Assembly (NCBI RefSeq): GCF_019145495.1
Contig: NZ_JAHSTU010000003.1
Coordinates: 186,001 to 250,000, forward strand
DNA length: 64,000 bases
Direction of reading: 5' to 3'
Origin: Pseudomonas azerbaijanoccidentalis
GTDB lineage: Bacteria > Pseudomonadota > Gammaproteobacteria > Pseudomonadales > Pseudomonadaceae
The notes beneath the pieces are model-generated. The model ran no database searches. It was not told where the DNA came from and worked only from the letters and a program-made list of their open reading frames with translations. Position numbers and translations under genes: made by a program. Shown piece after piece: positions 28,626-37,687 of this stretch (positions are counted from its first letter, which is position 1; the number at the start of each line of letters is the position of its first letter).

Positions 28626-29026
28626 TGAGTATTCCATTCTGGTGTGTGTTGATCAGTGCAGTACTGATTTACGTGGCGCGCTTGCCCGTGACTACTGCGA
28701 TGAAAGAGCAGGGCGGTTACAACAATCACTTGCCGCGCCAACAGCAGGCGCAACTCACCGGGCTGGGTGCCCGTGCTGTGGCGGCGCATCAGAACAGTTT
28801 CGAGGCGTTCATATTGTTTGCGGTCGGGGTGCTGATGGCGCATACCACGCAGACAGCGGGATGGCTCATCGACTTGCTGGCGATCATCTTCGTGATCTCG
28901 CGAGTAGTCTATTTGGTATGTTACTGGAAGGACCTGACTTGGCAGCGCAGCCTGGTTTGGTTGATAGGTTTAGTCTGTTCGTTGTTGTTGATGATTAGTC
29001 CGACTTTTCGCACGATTTTGCTCTAA
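28625..29026 (+). CDS. MAPEG family membrane protein
   Basis: The 133-residue protein has four hydrophobic helices and the MAPEG signature around RAVAAHQNSFEAFILFAVGV. Eukaryotic relatives are glutathione-dependent eicosanoid enzymes; roles of bacterial members are mostly unknown. The ATG at 28625 overlaps the stop of the DUF599 gene, and a bidirectional terminator follows. Confidence 0.88.
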   Translation: MSIPFWCVLISAVLIYVARLPVTTAMKEQGGYNNHLPRQQQAQLTGLGARAVAAHQNSFEAFILFAVGVLMAHTTQTAGWLIDLLAIIFVISRVVYLVCYWKDLTWQRSLVWLIGLVCSLLLMISPTFRTILL

Positions 29027-29054
29027 CGCTGGCACGGCGACAGAAAACGCAGGC

Positions 29055-29086
29055 AAAAGAAAACCCGCACTTGGCGGGTTTTCTTT
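29055..29086. terminator. Bidirectional terminator
   Basis: AAAAGAAAACCCGC-N4-GCGGGTTTTCTTTT is a 14-bp symmetric stem flanked by A and T runs. It ends the DUF599-MAPEG unit on the plus strand and the small lipoprotein gene on the minus strand. Confidence 0.92.
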
Positions 29087-29105
29087 TATCACGCTAAAAA
29101 CCGAA

Positions 29106-29351
29106 TTAGTTCTTAGGTGCTTCCGGAGCAGCTTCTTTAGCCGCTTCTGCATTCGATTCAGCCTGATCTTTGGCGGCTTCGGCGTTTTCTTTCGCCGCGT
29201 CGTTCACTTTATCCTGAGCTTTGCTCATGTCTTGCTGAGCTTGCTCAGCATGTTTGGCAGCATCTTGAGCTTTGTCCTCGGATTTTTTATCGCAGGCTGC
29301 GAGACCGAGGGAAGCGGTCAACATCAAGGCAATAGCTAAAGTCTTACGCAT
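29106..29351 (-). CDS. Small Ala/Lys/Glu-rich lipoprotein
   Basis: The 81-residue product has a lipoprotein signal peptide with lipobox LAAC (Cys20) followed by DKKSEDK. The mature part is a charged helix with KAQD/KDQAE-like quasi-repeats (AAKHAEQAQQDMSKAQDKV, AAKENAEAAKDQAE) that would form a coiled coil. It resembles small Lpp/OprI-like or stress lipoproteins, but I cannot name it. It is monocistronic, with GGAG before the ATG. Confidence 0.85.
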   Translation of the reverse strand: MRKTLAIALMLTASLGLAACDKKSEDKAQDAAKHAEQAQQDMSKAQDKVNDAAKENAEAAKDQAESNAEAAKEAAPEAPKN

Positions 29352-29511
29352 GGGGTGTTTCTCCTTATGGAAAATATCTATCTGGCCTTAAGAGCCCAGC
29401 CGTCAGGGTTAAGTTCCTCAAATTCTTCAGATATATAAGTTTGTTCTAATGCGGAACTTTTACCCTGATTGTTACTGCACGGTCCGAACACTAAACAAGA
29501 GTATTTATCAA

Positions 29512-29988
29512 ATGGCCGAAAACCCCGTTTTTGAGCGCGCGACGCGATTTCTCTCGGCGCTGCGACATTGTCAGGTCCTTGGTTTGCGGGTTCACAGCGC
29601 GAGTACCGAAGGGCTCACGGTGGTGCTGCCTTACAGCCCGCAGATTGTCGGCAACCCGCAAACGGGCGTCATTCATGGCGGTGCGCTGACTTCGCTGATG
29701 GACACCGCGTGCGGCATGTCCACGCTTTGTGTACTGCCCGAGTTCGAAGTCTGCCCGACGCTCGATCTGCGCATCGACTACATGCATGCCGCCGAACCGC
29801 ACAAAGATGTCTACGGCTTCGCCCAGTGCTACCGGGTGACCACCGATGTGATTTTCGCCCGCGGCTTTGCCTATCAGGACGATCCCGAGCAGCCTATCGC
29901 CCACGTGGTGGGCACGTTCATGCGCATGGGCAAGGGCATCAGGGGCACCAAGAGCTTTGGCGGTGTGATCAAGGGAGCGGGGCAATGA
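29512..29988 (+). CDS. PaaI-type hotdog-fold acyl-CoA thioesterase
   Basis: The 158-residue protein has the hotdog motif GNPQTGVIHGGALTSLMD, with the HGG turn and catalytic Asp expected of PaaI/YdiI thioesterases, and the later CPTLDLRIDYMHA strand. The ATG at 29512 gives a standard length; an in-frame start further upstream adds sequence unlike the family. Its stop overlaps the start of a second hotdog gene by 4 bases (ATGA), so the two are co-translated. The substrate is unknown. Confidence 0.88.
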   Translation: MAENPVFERATRFLSALRHCQVLGLRVHSASTEGLTVVLPYSPQIVGNPQTGVIHGGALTSLMDTACGMSTLCVLPEFEVCPTLDLRIDYMHAAEPHKDVYGFAQCYRVTTDVIFARGFAYQDDPEQPIAHVVGTFMRMGKGIRGTKSFGGVIKGAGQ

Positions 29989-30434
29989 GTGATTTCAAAC
30001 TTCAGCTTGAGGAGGCTCACGCAAAAGGCGACTACGCGCCGCTGCTGCAGCTCATCCCTTATGCCGGATTGATCGGTGTCGAATGTTCGCGGGTGGGGGA
30101 TGAATTGCTGTTTCGTCTGCCGGCTAACAAAGACAACATTGGTAACCCTTTACTGCCAGCCATCCATGGAGGCGTGATCGCCGGGTTTATGGAGTTGTCC
30201 GCGGCCCTGCATTTGCTCATTGCTACCGGCTCGCCCGGTGTACCGAAGATTATCGACTTCTCCCTTGATTACCTGCGTGCGGGGCAATTCCGCGATACCT
30301 GGGCACGTTGCCAGGTGTGCCGTCAGGGGCGCCGGGTCGCCAACGTGGCGATAACCGCCTGGCAAACCACCGAAGGCGAGCCCATTGCCACGGCCCGGGC
30401 GCATTTCAAACTGGAGGAGCCCTTGAAATCCTGA
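29985..30434 (+). CDS. Second hotdog-fold thioesterase-like protein
   Basis: The 149-residue protein has the hotdog layout with DNIGNPLLPAIHGGVIAGF and KIIDFSLDYLRAG. The catalytic position after HGG reads FMELSAA, so Glu replaces the Asp of its neighbour. The overlap with the preceding gene suggests the two subunits form a hetero-oligomer or act on the same substrate. It ends 82 bases before htpG and might be cotranscribed with it. Confidence 0.85.
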   Translation: MSDFKLQLEEAHAKGDYAPLLQLIPYAGLIGVECSRVGDELLFRLPANKDNIGNPLLPAIHGGVIAGFMELSAALHLLIATGSPGVPKIIDFSLDYLRAGQFRDTWARCQVCRQGRRVANVAITAWQTTEGEPIATARAHFKLEEPLKS

Positions 30435-30516
30435 ACTCAGCCCCCAACTCTGATGACAACCCGCCGCCGACCGCTCAAGGTCGCGGCCAATGCCATCTGA
30501 TTGGAGTTTGATGACC

Positions 30517-32421
30517 ATGAGTGTGGAAACTCAAAAGGAAACCCTGGGCTTCCAGACCGAGGTGAAGCAACTGCTGCACCTCATGATCCATTCGCTGTAT
30601 TCCAACAAGGAAATTTTCCTTCGCGAACTGATCTCGAACGCCTCTGACGCTGTAGACAAATTACGTTTCGAAGCGCTGTCCAAGCCAGAACTGCTGGAAG
30701 GTGGCGCCGAACTGAAAATCCGCGTGAGCTTCGACAAGGACGCTAAAACCGTCACCCTCGAAGACAACGGTATCGGCATGAGCCGCGAAGATGCGATCAC
30801 GCATCTGGGCACCATCGCCAAATCCGGCACCGCCGACTTCATGAAGCACCTGACCGGCGACCAGAAGAAAGACTCGCACCTGATCGGCCAGTTCGGTGTT
30901 GGTTTCTACTCCGCATTCATCGTCGCTGACAAAGTCGACGTGTACAGCCGTCGTGCCGGCAGTGCCGCCAGTGAAGGCGTGCACTGGTCGTCCAAAGGCG
31001 AAGGCGATTTCGAAGTTGCAACCATCGAAAAAGCCGAGCGCGGTACTCGTATCGTCCTGCACCTGAAATCCGCAGAAGACGAGTTCGCCGACGGCTGGCG
31101 TCTGCGCAACATCATCAAGAAGTACTCCGACCACATCGCCTTGCCGATCGAGTTGCCGAAAGAAGTGGCAGCCGCCGAAGGCGAAGAGCAACCGGCCGTT
31201 GAGTGGGAAACCGTCAACCGCGCCAGCGCCCTGTGGACACGTCCGCGTACCGATATCAAGGACGAGGAATACCAGGAGTTCTACAAGCACATCGCTCACG
31301 ATTTCGAAAATCCGCTGAGCTGGAGCCACAACAAGGTTGAAGGCAAACTGGAATACAGCTCGCTGCTGTACGTGCCGAGCCGTGCTCCGTTCGACCTGTA
31401 CCAGCGTGAAGCGCCGAAGGGCCTGAAGCTGTACGTGCAGCGTGTGTTCGTCATGGACCAGGCTGAGTCGTTCTTGCCCCTGTACCTGCGCTTCATCAAA
31501 GGTGTGGTTGATTCCAACGACCTGTCGCTGAACGTCTCGCGCGAAATCCTGCAGAAAGATCCGATCATCGACTCGATGAAGTCGGCGCTGACCAAGCGTG
31601 TCCTGGACATGCTGGAAAAACTGGCGAAAAACGAGCCTGAGCAATACAAAGGCTTCTGGAAAAACTTCGGTCAGGTCATGAAGGAAGGCCCGGCAGAAGA
31701 TTTCGCCAATAAAGAGAAAATCGCCGGTTTGCTGCGTTTCGCATCGACCCATGGCGAAGATGGCGAGCAGGTTGTCGGCCTGGCCGAATACCTGGCACGG
31801 GCCAAGGAAGGTCAGGACAAGATTTACTACCTGACCGGCGAAACCTACGCGCAAGTCAAGAACAGCCCGCATCTGGAAGTCTTCCGCAAGAAAGGCATCG
31901 AAGTGCTGCTGCTGACCGACCGCATCGACGAGTGGCTGATGAGCTACCTCAGCGATTTCGACGGCAAGAGCTTTGTCGACGTCGCGCGCGGTGACCTTGA
32001 TCTCGGCAACCTGGATTCGGAAGAAGACAAGAAGGCTGCGGAAGAGGTCGCCAAGGCCAAAGAAGGTCTGGTCGAGCGCTTGAAAACGGCGCTGGGCGAG
32101 TCCGTTGCTGAAGTTCGGGTATCCCATCGCTTGACCGATTCGCCAGCGATTTTGGCCATCGGCGAGCAGGACCTGGGCTTGCAGATGCGTCAGATCCTCG
32201 AAGCCAGCGGTCAGAAGGTTCCGGATTCGAAGCCGATCTTCGAATTCAACCCGGCTCACCCGCTGATCGAGAAGCTCGACAACGAGCAGAGCGACGAGCG
32301 CTTCGGCGACCTGTCGCACATCCTCTTCGATCAGGCAGCCCTGGCGGCCGGCGACAGCTTGAAAGATCCGGCAGCGTATGTGCGCCGTCTGAACAAGCTA
32401 TTGGTTGAGCTATCGGCTTAA
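30517..32421 (+). CDS. htpG: Molecular chaperone HtpG (Hsp90)
   Basis: The 634-residue ATP-dependent chaperone shows the GHKL motifs [30 protein letters not shown] and [17 protein letters not shown] in the N-terminal domain, the middle-domain [15 protein letters not shown] and the C-terminal dimerisation domain. ATGs at 30511 and 30517 are both possible after TTGGAG; 30517 ([12 protein letters not shown]) is chosen because it gives the 634-residue length I recall for Pseudomonas HtpG. A terminator follows. Confidence 0.97.
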   Translation: MSVETQKETLGFQTEVKQLLHLMIHSLYSNKEIFLRELISNASDAVDKLRFEALSKPELLEGGAELKIRVSFDKDAKTVTLEDNGIGMSREDAITHLGTIAKSGTADFMKHLTGDQKKDSHLIGQFGVGFYSAFIVADKVDVYSRRAGSAASEGVHWSSKGEGDFEVATIEKAERGTRIVLHLKSAEDEFADGWRLRNIIKKYSDHIALPIELPKEVAAAEGEEQPAVEWETVNRASALWTRPRTDIKDEEYQEFYKHIAHDFENPLSWSHNKVEGKLEYSSLLYVPSRAPFDLYQREAPKGLKLYVQRVFVMDQAESFLPLYLRFIKGVVDSNDLSLNVSREILQKDPIIDSMKSALTKRVLDMLEKLAKNEPEQYKGFWKNFGQVMKEGPAEDFANKEKIAGLLRFASTHGEDGEQVVGLAEYLARAKEGQDKIYYLTGETYAQVKNSPHLEVFRKKGIEVLLLTDRIDEWLMSYLSDFDGKSFVDVARGDLDLGNLDSEEDKKAAEEVAKAKEGLVERLKTALGESVAEVRVSHRLTDSPAILAIGEQDLGLQMRQILEASGQKVPDSKPIFEFNPAHPLIEKLDNEQSDERFGDLSHILFDQAALAAGDSLKDPAAYVRRLNKLLVELSA

Positions 32422-32433
32422 CTGCATTGCAAG

Positions 32434-32457
32434 AAAACCCGCTTCGGCGGGTTTTTT
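32434..32457 (+). terminator. htpG: Terminator of htpG
   Basis: AAAACCCGC-TTCG-GCGGGTTTTTT lies 12 bases after the htpG stop, with a T-run at the 3' side. Confidence 0.92.
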
Positions 32458-32488
32458 CATTCTGGTGTTCACCAATCAGGAGTCAGAA

Positions 32489-33217
32489 ATGAGCCAAATC
32501 ACTGTGCGTTCCGTGGCCTATCAGATTGATGGTCAATCCTATGAAAGCCGCCTGGCCTTCGACGCCGATCATAAAGGCCCGCGTCCGGGTCTGTTGATGG
32601 CGCCGAACTGGATGGGCGTCAGTGCCGGGGCCGAGGAAATCGCCAAGTCGGTGGCGGCCAAGGGCTACGTGGTGCTGATCGCGGATATTTACGGGCAATC
32701 GGTTCGACCGACGAACAACGACGAGGCCGGCGCGGCAATGATGCCGTTGAAAAACGACCGCCCATTGCTGCGCAAGCGCATGCAGGTGGCGTTCGAACAG
32801 CTGCAAAACCAGGGTGAAGTGGCCGTCGATACGTCGAAACTGGCGACCTTCGGTTTTTGCTTTGGCGGCTGCTGTGCGCTGGAGTTCGCTCGTACCGGGG
32901 CTCCGGTTAAAGCGGCTGTGTCCTTCCACGGCACGCTCGATACCCCAGACGTCAACGATGCGAAAAACATCAAGGGTAAAGTCCTGGTACTGCACGGCGC
33001 TTCCGATCCGTTGGTGCCGAAAGAGCAACTGCCGGCCTTCGAAGATGAAATGAACGCGGCTGGCGTGGATTGGCAGCTGCTGAGCTACGGCGGCGCGTTC
33101 CACTCGTTCACCGATCCGCACGCGAATGTGCCGGGGATGATGATGTACGACGCCAAAGTCGCTGCCCGGGCGTTTACTTCGATGCATAATTTGCTGGATG
33201 AAGTGTTCAAACACTGA
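32489..33217 (+). CDS. Dienelactone hydrolase family protein
   Basis: The 242-residue alpha/beta hydrolase has the DLH nucleophile Cys124 in FGFCFGGCCALE, an Asp candidate in LHGASDPLVP and the His in GGAFHSFTDP. The early APNWMGV segment matches the oxyanion region. The ATG at 32489 follows CAGGAGT. Most members are of unknown substrate; carboxymethylenebutenolidase activity cannot be assumed. It stands alone between the htpG terminator and a REP pair. Confidence 0.9.
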   Translation: MSQITVRSVAYQIDGQSYESRLAFDADHKGPRPGLLMAPNWMGVSAGAEEIAKSVAAKGYVVLIADIYGQSVRPTNNDEAGAAMMPLKNDRPLLRKRMQVAFEQLQNQGEVAVDTSKLATFGFCFGGCCALEFARTGAPVKAAVSFHGTLDTPDVNDAKNIKGKVLVLHGASDPLVPKEQLPAFEDEMNAAGVDWQLLSYGGAFHSFTDPHANVPGMMMYDAKVAARAFTSMHNLLDEVFKH

Positions 33218-33227
33218 TTACCTTTAA

Positions 33228-33309
33228 GATCAAATGATCGCAGCCTTCGGCAGCTCCTACAGAATTGCCTGATTCCATGTATGAGTTGCCGAAGGCTGCG
33301 ATCTTTTGC
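33228..33309. repeat. REP inverted pair (GATCGCAGCCTTCGGC type)
   Basis: GATCGCAGCCTTCGGCAGCT faces GTTGCCGAAGGCTGCGATC across about 35 bases. It separates the convergent DLH and pirin genes. Confidence 0.9.
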
Positions 33310-33317
33310 TTTTTATC

Positions 33318-34178
33318 CTAAGGCAATTCGATCCGCTCAACTTCCCCCGGCACTGTCGGCCAATCCCCGGCCGCCCACTTGCGCCGCGCCTCATCGATGG
33401 CCGCAGGATCGCTCGCGACAAAATTCCAGTTGATCCGCCGTGGCCCGTCCAGTGGTGCGCCACCCAACAGTACGGCATGCGTGTCGCTGTCAGCAGACAG
33501 GGTCATTTCTTCTCCGGCAGGCAAAACCACCAGTGAATGCGGTTCTATTAACTCGCCTTCCAGTTGCACCTCACCGCTCAACACATACAGCGCACGCTCT
33601 TCATGCTCGGTGGGAATCAGCAGCGTCGTCGCCGTTTGCAGGTGCAGTTCGGCGTACAGCGTCGGAGAAAGCACCGGCACCGGCGATTCCAGGCAAAAGC
33701 CTGACCCGGCAATCATGCGGATTTTCACCCCCAGATTTTCACTGACCGGCAGCGTGGCGGCTGGATGGTGGCTGTAATGCCCCGGGCCTTGTTCGTGATC
33801 TTTGGGTGAAGCCAGCCAGATCTGCAAGCCATGCATCTTGAAGCTTTGGTCCCACAGCGGCTGCGGTGTGCGTTCAACGTGGGCGATGGCGCTGCCGGCA
33901 GTCATCCAGCTGACATCGCCCGCATTGACCACCTGATCGGAACCGAGGCTGTCCTTGTGCTGGATCTGCCCGTCGAACAAGTAGGTGAGGGTCGACAGCC
34001 CGATATGCGGGTGCTGTCGGATGTTCATGCCTTTGCCTGCCGGATACTCGGTTTCAAGCATGTGGTCGAAAAACACGAAGGGCCCGACATTACGGCATTT
34101 GGCTGACGGCAACGGGCGAAGAATCGGCTGGCCTTCGACATCTTCGGCGCGGGGGCGGATCACGAGCGGAGTGTTCAT
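33318..34178 (-). CDS. Pirin family protein (cupin)
   Basis: The 286-residue bicupin protein has the pirin metal-site motif NIRQHPHIGLSTLTYLF, with two His, and the following DGQIQHKDSLGS block with another His. GDVSWMTAGSAIAHVE and the second cupin domain with HGLQIWLASPK are also present. Bacterial pirins include quercetin dioxygenase-like enzymes and redox-responsive regulators; the role here is not known. An OsmC gene lies 62 bases upstream on the same strand and may be cotranscribed. Confidence 0.92.
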   Translation of the reverse strand: MNTPLVIRPRAEDVEGQPILRPLPSAKCRNVGPFVFFDHMLETEYPAGKGMNIRQHPHIGLSTLTYLFDGQIQHKDSLGSDQVVNAGDVSWMTAGSAIAHVERTPQPLWDQSFKMHGLQIWLASPKDHEQGPGHYSHHPAATLPVSENLGVKIRMIAGSGFCLESPVPVLSPTLYAELHLQTATTLLIPTEHEERALYVLSGEVQLEGELIEPHSLVVLPAGEEMTLSADSDTHAVLLGGAPLDGPRRINWNFVASDPAAIDEARRKWAAGDWPTVPGEVERIELP

Positions 34179-34240
34179 GGTGCATTCCAGGCTGAGCGGG
34201 TGATGCGCTGGAGCATAACCCGCTTGCGCAGCCGTTGCCG

Positions 34241-34657
34241 CTATTGGCTGAACGCACCTTCAGACAGATGGGTTTCGATGCTGACTTCGCTGGTGGTCAT
34301 CAGTTTGTGGATCGGGCAACGGTCGGCCACGCGGTGCAACTCTTCGCGCTGGGCGTCAGTGAGCACGCCCTTGAGGGTCAGTTTGACGTGCAGCGCGTAT
34401 TTGCCTTTCTGTTCCTGGCTGTTGTCGCGCTTAACCTCCACGCCAACGCCGGTGAGCGGGATGTCTTTCTTCTTTGCGTAGAGCTTCAGCGTCAGGGCCT
34501 TGCAGGCACCCAGCGCCGCGTCGAAGTAGTCGTGTGGTTCCGGTGCCGAGCCTTCACCGCCTGACGTGACGGGCACGTCGGCGAAGAGTTCGTGCTCATC
34601 GATCTGGACGCTGTGGCGAAAACCTTCGGCAGAAACGGTGTTGACGGTGACAGTCAT
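34241..34657 (-). CDS. OsmC family peroxiredoxin-like protein
   Basis: The 138-residue protein has the two redox cysteines of the family: Cys52 in ALGACKALTLKLYAKKK and the second in DRCPIHKLM. It would reduce organic hydroperoxides. It belongs to the short YhfA/OsmC-like branch. It lies upstream of the pirin gene on the same strand and may form a small stress operon with it. A good GAGG ribosome site precedes the ATG. Confidence 0.9.
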   Translation of the reverse strand: MTVTVNTVSAEGFRHSVQIDEHELFADVPVTSGGEGSAPEPHDYFDAALGACKALTLKLYAKKKDIPLTGVGVEVKRDNSQEQKGKYALHVKLTLKGVLTDAQREELHRVADRCPIHKLMTTSEVSIETHLSEGAFSQ

Positions 34658-34750
34658 GGAAAACCTCGCAAGCGACAGGAATGGTCATTCGATCAAAAAA
34701 GACCTTGAAGGTATAGAGCATTGTGCCGGGCGTGCGTTCCTGCTTTTTAA

Positions 34751-34825
34751 AAGATCGCAGCCTGCGGCAGCTCCTTCAGGAGTGCACCTTTTCATGTAGG
34801 AGCTGCCGCAGGCTGCGATCTTTTG
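34751..34825. repeat. REP inverted pair (GATCGCAGCCTGCGGC type)
   Basis: AAGATCGCAGCCTGCGGCAG faces CTGCCGCAGGCTGCGATCTT. It lies between the OsmC gene and the 3' end of the DUF3108-purNM group. Confidence 0.9.
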
Positions 34826-34828
34826 CTC

Positions 34829-34858
34829 AAAAAAAAGCCCCGCATTCGCGAGGCTTCT
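34829..34858 (-). terminator. Terminator of the purM-purN-DUF3108 unit
   Basis: On the minus strand AAGCCTCGC-N4-GCGGGGCTT is followed by a run of T. It sits just after the stop of the DUF3108 gene. Confidence 0.82.
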
Positions 34859-34873
34859 TCATGTCGATCCGGA

Positions 34874-35587
34874 TCAGCTGCCTTTGACAGCCTTGCCGTT
34901 GACGGTACCGTCCAGGAGCATGATGTTGTACTCCTTACCGTCGGTTTCGACCTGTTGCAGGCGGACCAGCAGGTAGTCCCAATCCTTGGCGAACCACAGC
35001 ACGGTGATGCGCTTGCTTTGTGTTGGGTCGCGAACGCGCTCGACCTTGATCGCATCGATCTGGCCTGCCTTGGTGTCGACTTTTTCCGAACCGAGCACGC
35101 GGAAGTCATAAGTATCGACTTCGCCATCATCGACAACCTGATAGCTCATGCTCTTTTTACCGGCAGCCACGTCATGTTGCAGCGCCAGCTGATAGGTGGA
35201 TTTGTCGAGCATGCCGCGGTTCAGCGGGATATTGACCGCATCGCCACGATCGGTGCCGGTGACTTTCTTGGCGGCCCAGTCGAAGTCCAGGTCGGCTTTC
35301 TTGGCTTTGCCCAGGCCACCGCGTTCGAAGTGATAGGACTGTGGCAGCAGGGTGTCCTTGTCGACGGTCAGGGTGCTTTCTTCGGACAGGCTGGCGATCA
35401 TCATCGACGCCTTGAAGTTGAGCTTCCAGACGCCGTTGGCTTCCTTGGTCAGGCTGCGTTCAGCGGTGCCGCTCATGGGCAACTGCTTCCAGTCGGCGGT
35501 GTAGCTGGCGGAGAAGGGTTGAAGGTCTGCGGCCTGCGCGAATGGCAAGGCGAGCAGAGCGCAAGCGAAGAGCAGGGCGCGACGCAT
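34874..35587 (-). CDS. DUF3108 domain exported protein
   Basis: The 237-residue protein has a signal peptide (residues 1-19, ending PFAQA) and the DUF3108 pattern: LQPFSASYTADWKQLPMSG, the central LPQSYHFERGGLGK, and VERVRDPTQSKRITVLWFAKD. The family is predicted to be a beta-rich periplasmic protein of unknown function. It starts 9 bases after the purN stop on the same strand, so it is probably transcribed with purM-purN. This arrangement is common in Pseudomonas. Confidence 0.9.
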   Translation of the reverse strand: MRRALLFACALLALPFAQAADLQPFSASYTADWKQLPMSGTAERSLTKEANGVWKLNFKASMMIASLSEESTLTVDKDTLLPQSYHFERGGLGKAKKADLDFDWAAKKVTGTDRGDAVNIPLNRGMLDKSTYQLALQHDVAAGKKSMSYQVVDDGEVDTYDFRVLGSEKVDTKAGQIDAIKVERVRDPTQSKRITVLWFAKDWDYLLVRLQQVETDGKEYNIMLLDGTVNGKAVKGS

Positions 35588-35595
35588 AAAATCTC

Positions 35596-36246
35596 CTAGG
35601 TTCGAATCAAGTGGCCGCTGGCCGCGAGTAACTGTCCATCCAGTAAAGCACCTTGGTCACCGAGTGATAACCGGCCTTCGGCAAACCAGCGTACGGCCAT
35701 CGGGTAGATCAGGTGTTCCTGAGCATGAACTCGCTGCGCCAGACTTTGCGGCGAGTCATGCAACTCTACCGGTATTACTGCCTGTACGACCAGTGGTCCG
35801 CCATCGAGTTCCTCGGTGACGAAGTGCACGGAGCAGCCGTGTTCGGTATCGCCGGCTTCCAGCGCACGCTGATGAGTGTGTAACCCTTTGTATTTGGGCA
35901 GCAGCGAGGGATGGATGTTGAGCAGGCGACCCTGATAGTGACGCACGAAATCAGCGCTGAGAATGCGCATGAAACCGGCCAGTACCACGAGTTTGGGGTT
36001 GAAGGCGTCGATCAGTTCGATCAGCGCGGCATCGAAGGCTTCACGACCCTCGAAAGCCTTGTGATCCAGCGAGCGGGTGGCGATACCCGCATCACTGGCG
36101 CGTTGCAGGCCGTAGGCGTCGGCACGGTTGGAAATCACCGCAGCGATGCGGACCGGGCTGTCGCCGGTCCGCGTGCTGTCGATCAAGGCCTGCAAGTTAC
36201 TGCCGGTGCCGGACAACAGCACCACCACATCACAGGTCTGGGACAT
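35596..36246 (-). CDS. purN: Phosphoribosylglycinamide formyltransferase
   Basis: The 216-residue enzyme transfers formyl from 10-formyltetrahydrofolate to GAR in purine synthesis. It has the substrate loop LLSGTGSNLQALID near the N-terminus, the NIHPSLLPKYKGLHTH region with catalytic Asn and His, and VTEELDGGPLV with the catalytic Asp. The ATG at 36246 overlaps the purM stop by one base, so it is preferred to an earlier in-frame codon. Confidence 0.97.
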   Translation of the reverse strand: MSQTCDVVVLLSGTGSNLQALIDSTRTGDSPVRIAAVISNRADAYGLQRASDAGIATRSLDHKAFEGREAFDAALIELIDAFNPKLVVLAGFMRILSADFVRHYQGRLLNIHPSLLPKYKGLHTHQRALEAGDTEHGCSVHFVTEELDGGPLVVQAVIPVELHDSPQSLAQRVHAQEHLIYPMAVRWFAEGRLSLGDQGALLDGQLLAASGHLIRT

Positions 36247-37304
36247 CAATGAGCCTTGAGGTTCTTCAGTTCGACCTGAGCCGCGCCTTCTGCAGCGGTG
36301 GAGATCTGACCGATGACCCAAGGCTGCTCGCCGGCTTCACGCAGGACGTTCAGGGCGGTTTCAACGTGCTCTTGAGCCACGCAGATGACCATGCCCACGC
36401 CGCAGTTCAGCACGCGGTGCATTTCGTTTTCGTCGACGTTGCCTTTCTCTTGCAGCCAGTCGAACACCGCCGGGCGGGTCCAGCTTGCCACGTCAACCAC
36501 CGCTTGTGCGCCTTTTGGCAGAACGCGCGGGATGTTGTCCAGCAGGCCGCCACCAGTGATGTGAGCCATGGCTTTGACGGCGCCGGTTTCTTTGATCAGC
36601 TTGAGCAGCGGCTTCACGTAGATACGGGTCGGGGCCATCAGCAGGTCGGTCAGCGGCTTGCCGTCGAGCTGGGTGTTTTCGATGTCGGCACCGGACACTT
36701 CGATGATCTTGCGGATCAGCGAGTAGCCGTTGGAGTGCGGACCGGAGGACGGCAAGGCGAGCAGGGCGTCGCCGGCAGCCACTTTGGAACCGTCGATGAT
36801 TTCGGATTTTTCTACCACGCCGACGCAGAAACCGGCCAGGTCGTAGTCTTCGCCTTCGTACATGCCAGGCATTTCAGCGGTTTCGCCGCCGACCAGGGAG
36901 CAGCCGGACAGTTCGCAGCCGGCACCGATGCCGGTCACGACCTGAGCGGCGGTGTCGACGTTCAGTTTGCCGGTGGCATAGTAGTCGAGGAAGAACAGCG
37001 GCTCGGCGCCGCAGACGACCAGGTCGTTGACGCACATGGCAACCAGGTCGATGCCGATGCTGTCGTGCTTGTTCAGGTTCAGGGCCAGGCGCAGCTTGGT
37101 GCCGACGCCGTCAGTACCGGAAACCAGCACAGGCTGCTTGTAGCCGGCCGGGATTTCGCAGAGGGCGCCGAAACCGCCCAGGCCGCCCATGACTTCCGGG
37201 CGCGCAGTGCGCTTGGCGACGCTCTTGATGCGTTCGACCAATGCTTCACCGGCGTCGATGTCTACACCGGCGTCCTTGTAGCTCAGGGAGGGTTGCTTGC
37301 TCAT
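36246..37304 (-). CDS. purM: Phosphoribosylformylglycinamidine cyclo-ligase (AIR synthetase)
   Basis: The 352-residue enzyme closes the imidazole ring in purine synthesis. Visible motifs are [16 protein letters not shown] at the N-terminus, [46 protein letters not shown] and [13 protein letters not shown]. The ATG at 37304 is chosen because homologues begin at [12 protein letters not shown]. It is the first gene of a unit with purN and the DUF3108 gene. Confidence 0.97.
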   Translation of the reverse strand: MSKQPSLSYKDAGVDIDAGEALVERIKSVAKRTARPEVMGGLGGFGALCEIPAGYKQPVLVSGTDGVGTKLRLALNLNKHDSIGIDLVAMCVNDLVVCGAEPLFFLDYYATGKLNVDTAAQVVTGIGAGCELSGCSLVGGETAEMPGMYEGEDYDLAGFCVGVVEKSEIIDGSKVAAGDALLALPSSGPHSNGYSLIRKIIEVSGADIENTQLDGKPLTDLLMAPTRIYVKPLLKLIKETGAVKAMAHITGGGLLDNIPRVLPKGAQAVVDVASWTRPAVFDWLQEKGNVDENEMHRVLNCGVGMVICVAQEHVETALNVLREAGEQPWVIGQISTAAEGAAQVELKNLKAH

Positions 37305-37687
37305 GATCCAGGCCTTTAGGGGGGATTCAGGGGTAACGACCGAGTCCAGCGGGGCCGCCGAAATCGACGAGGGCGATTGCCTCACGCGAATTTCGAAAGT
37401 GCCCGGCTGTTGCCGGTCTGCGAAGGCGCGCGATTTTATCAGGCTTGAAGGGCAGCGGCCATCCTCACGCCGACGGCAGGGGCATATCCACCTAAAAAAA
37501 CTTAATTCTTTCTGGTTGATGGCATCCTGCTGACCTGTGCAAGGTATCGCCATTAACCGTCTATCGTTATGACAGTGCGAAAACTTACCCAGGGCGTGTG
37601 AATGTTTTGCGCCGGGCGATGGTCACAGCCTAGCTCGATCGTCTTCATGCGGTCTGTTCCAGCCGCTCTTGTCGTCAGGAATCTTCC
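37305..37687. other. Divergent intergenic region purM / DUF2066
   Basis: These 383 bases carry the two divergent promoters. On the minus strand GATAAAATCGCGCGC near 37425-37440 gives a possible -10 (TAAAAT) for purM. I do not see a clear -35 partner, an operator or a gene. Confidence 0.35.

Noticed and set aside
30661..32319. A 552-codon minus-strand frame across htpG
   Set aside because: Antisense to htpG, low-complexity composition and no recognisable domain.
36249..37319. A 356-codon plus-strand frame across purM
   Set aside because: Antisense to purM, which has all family motifs.
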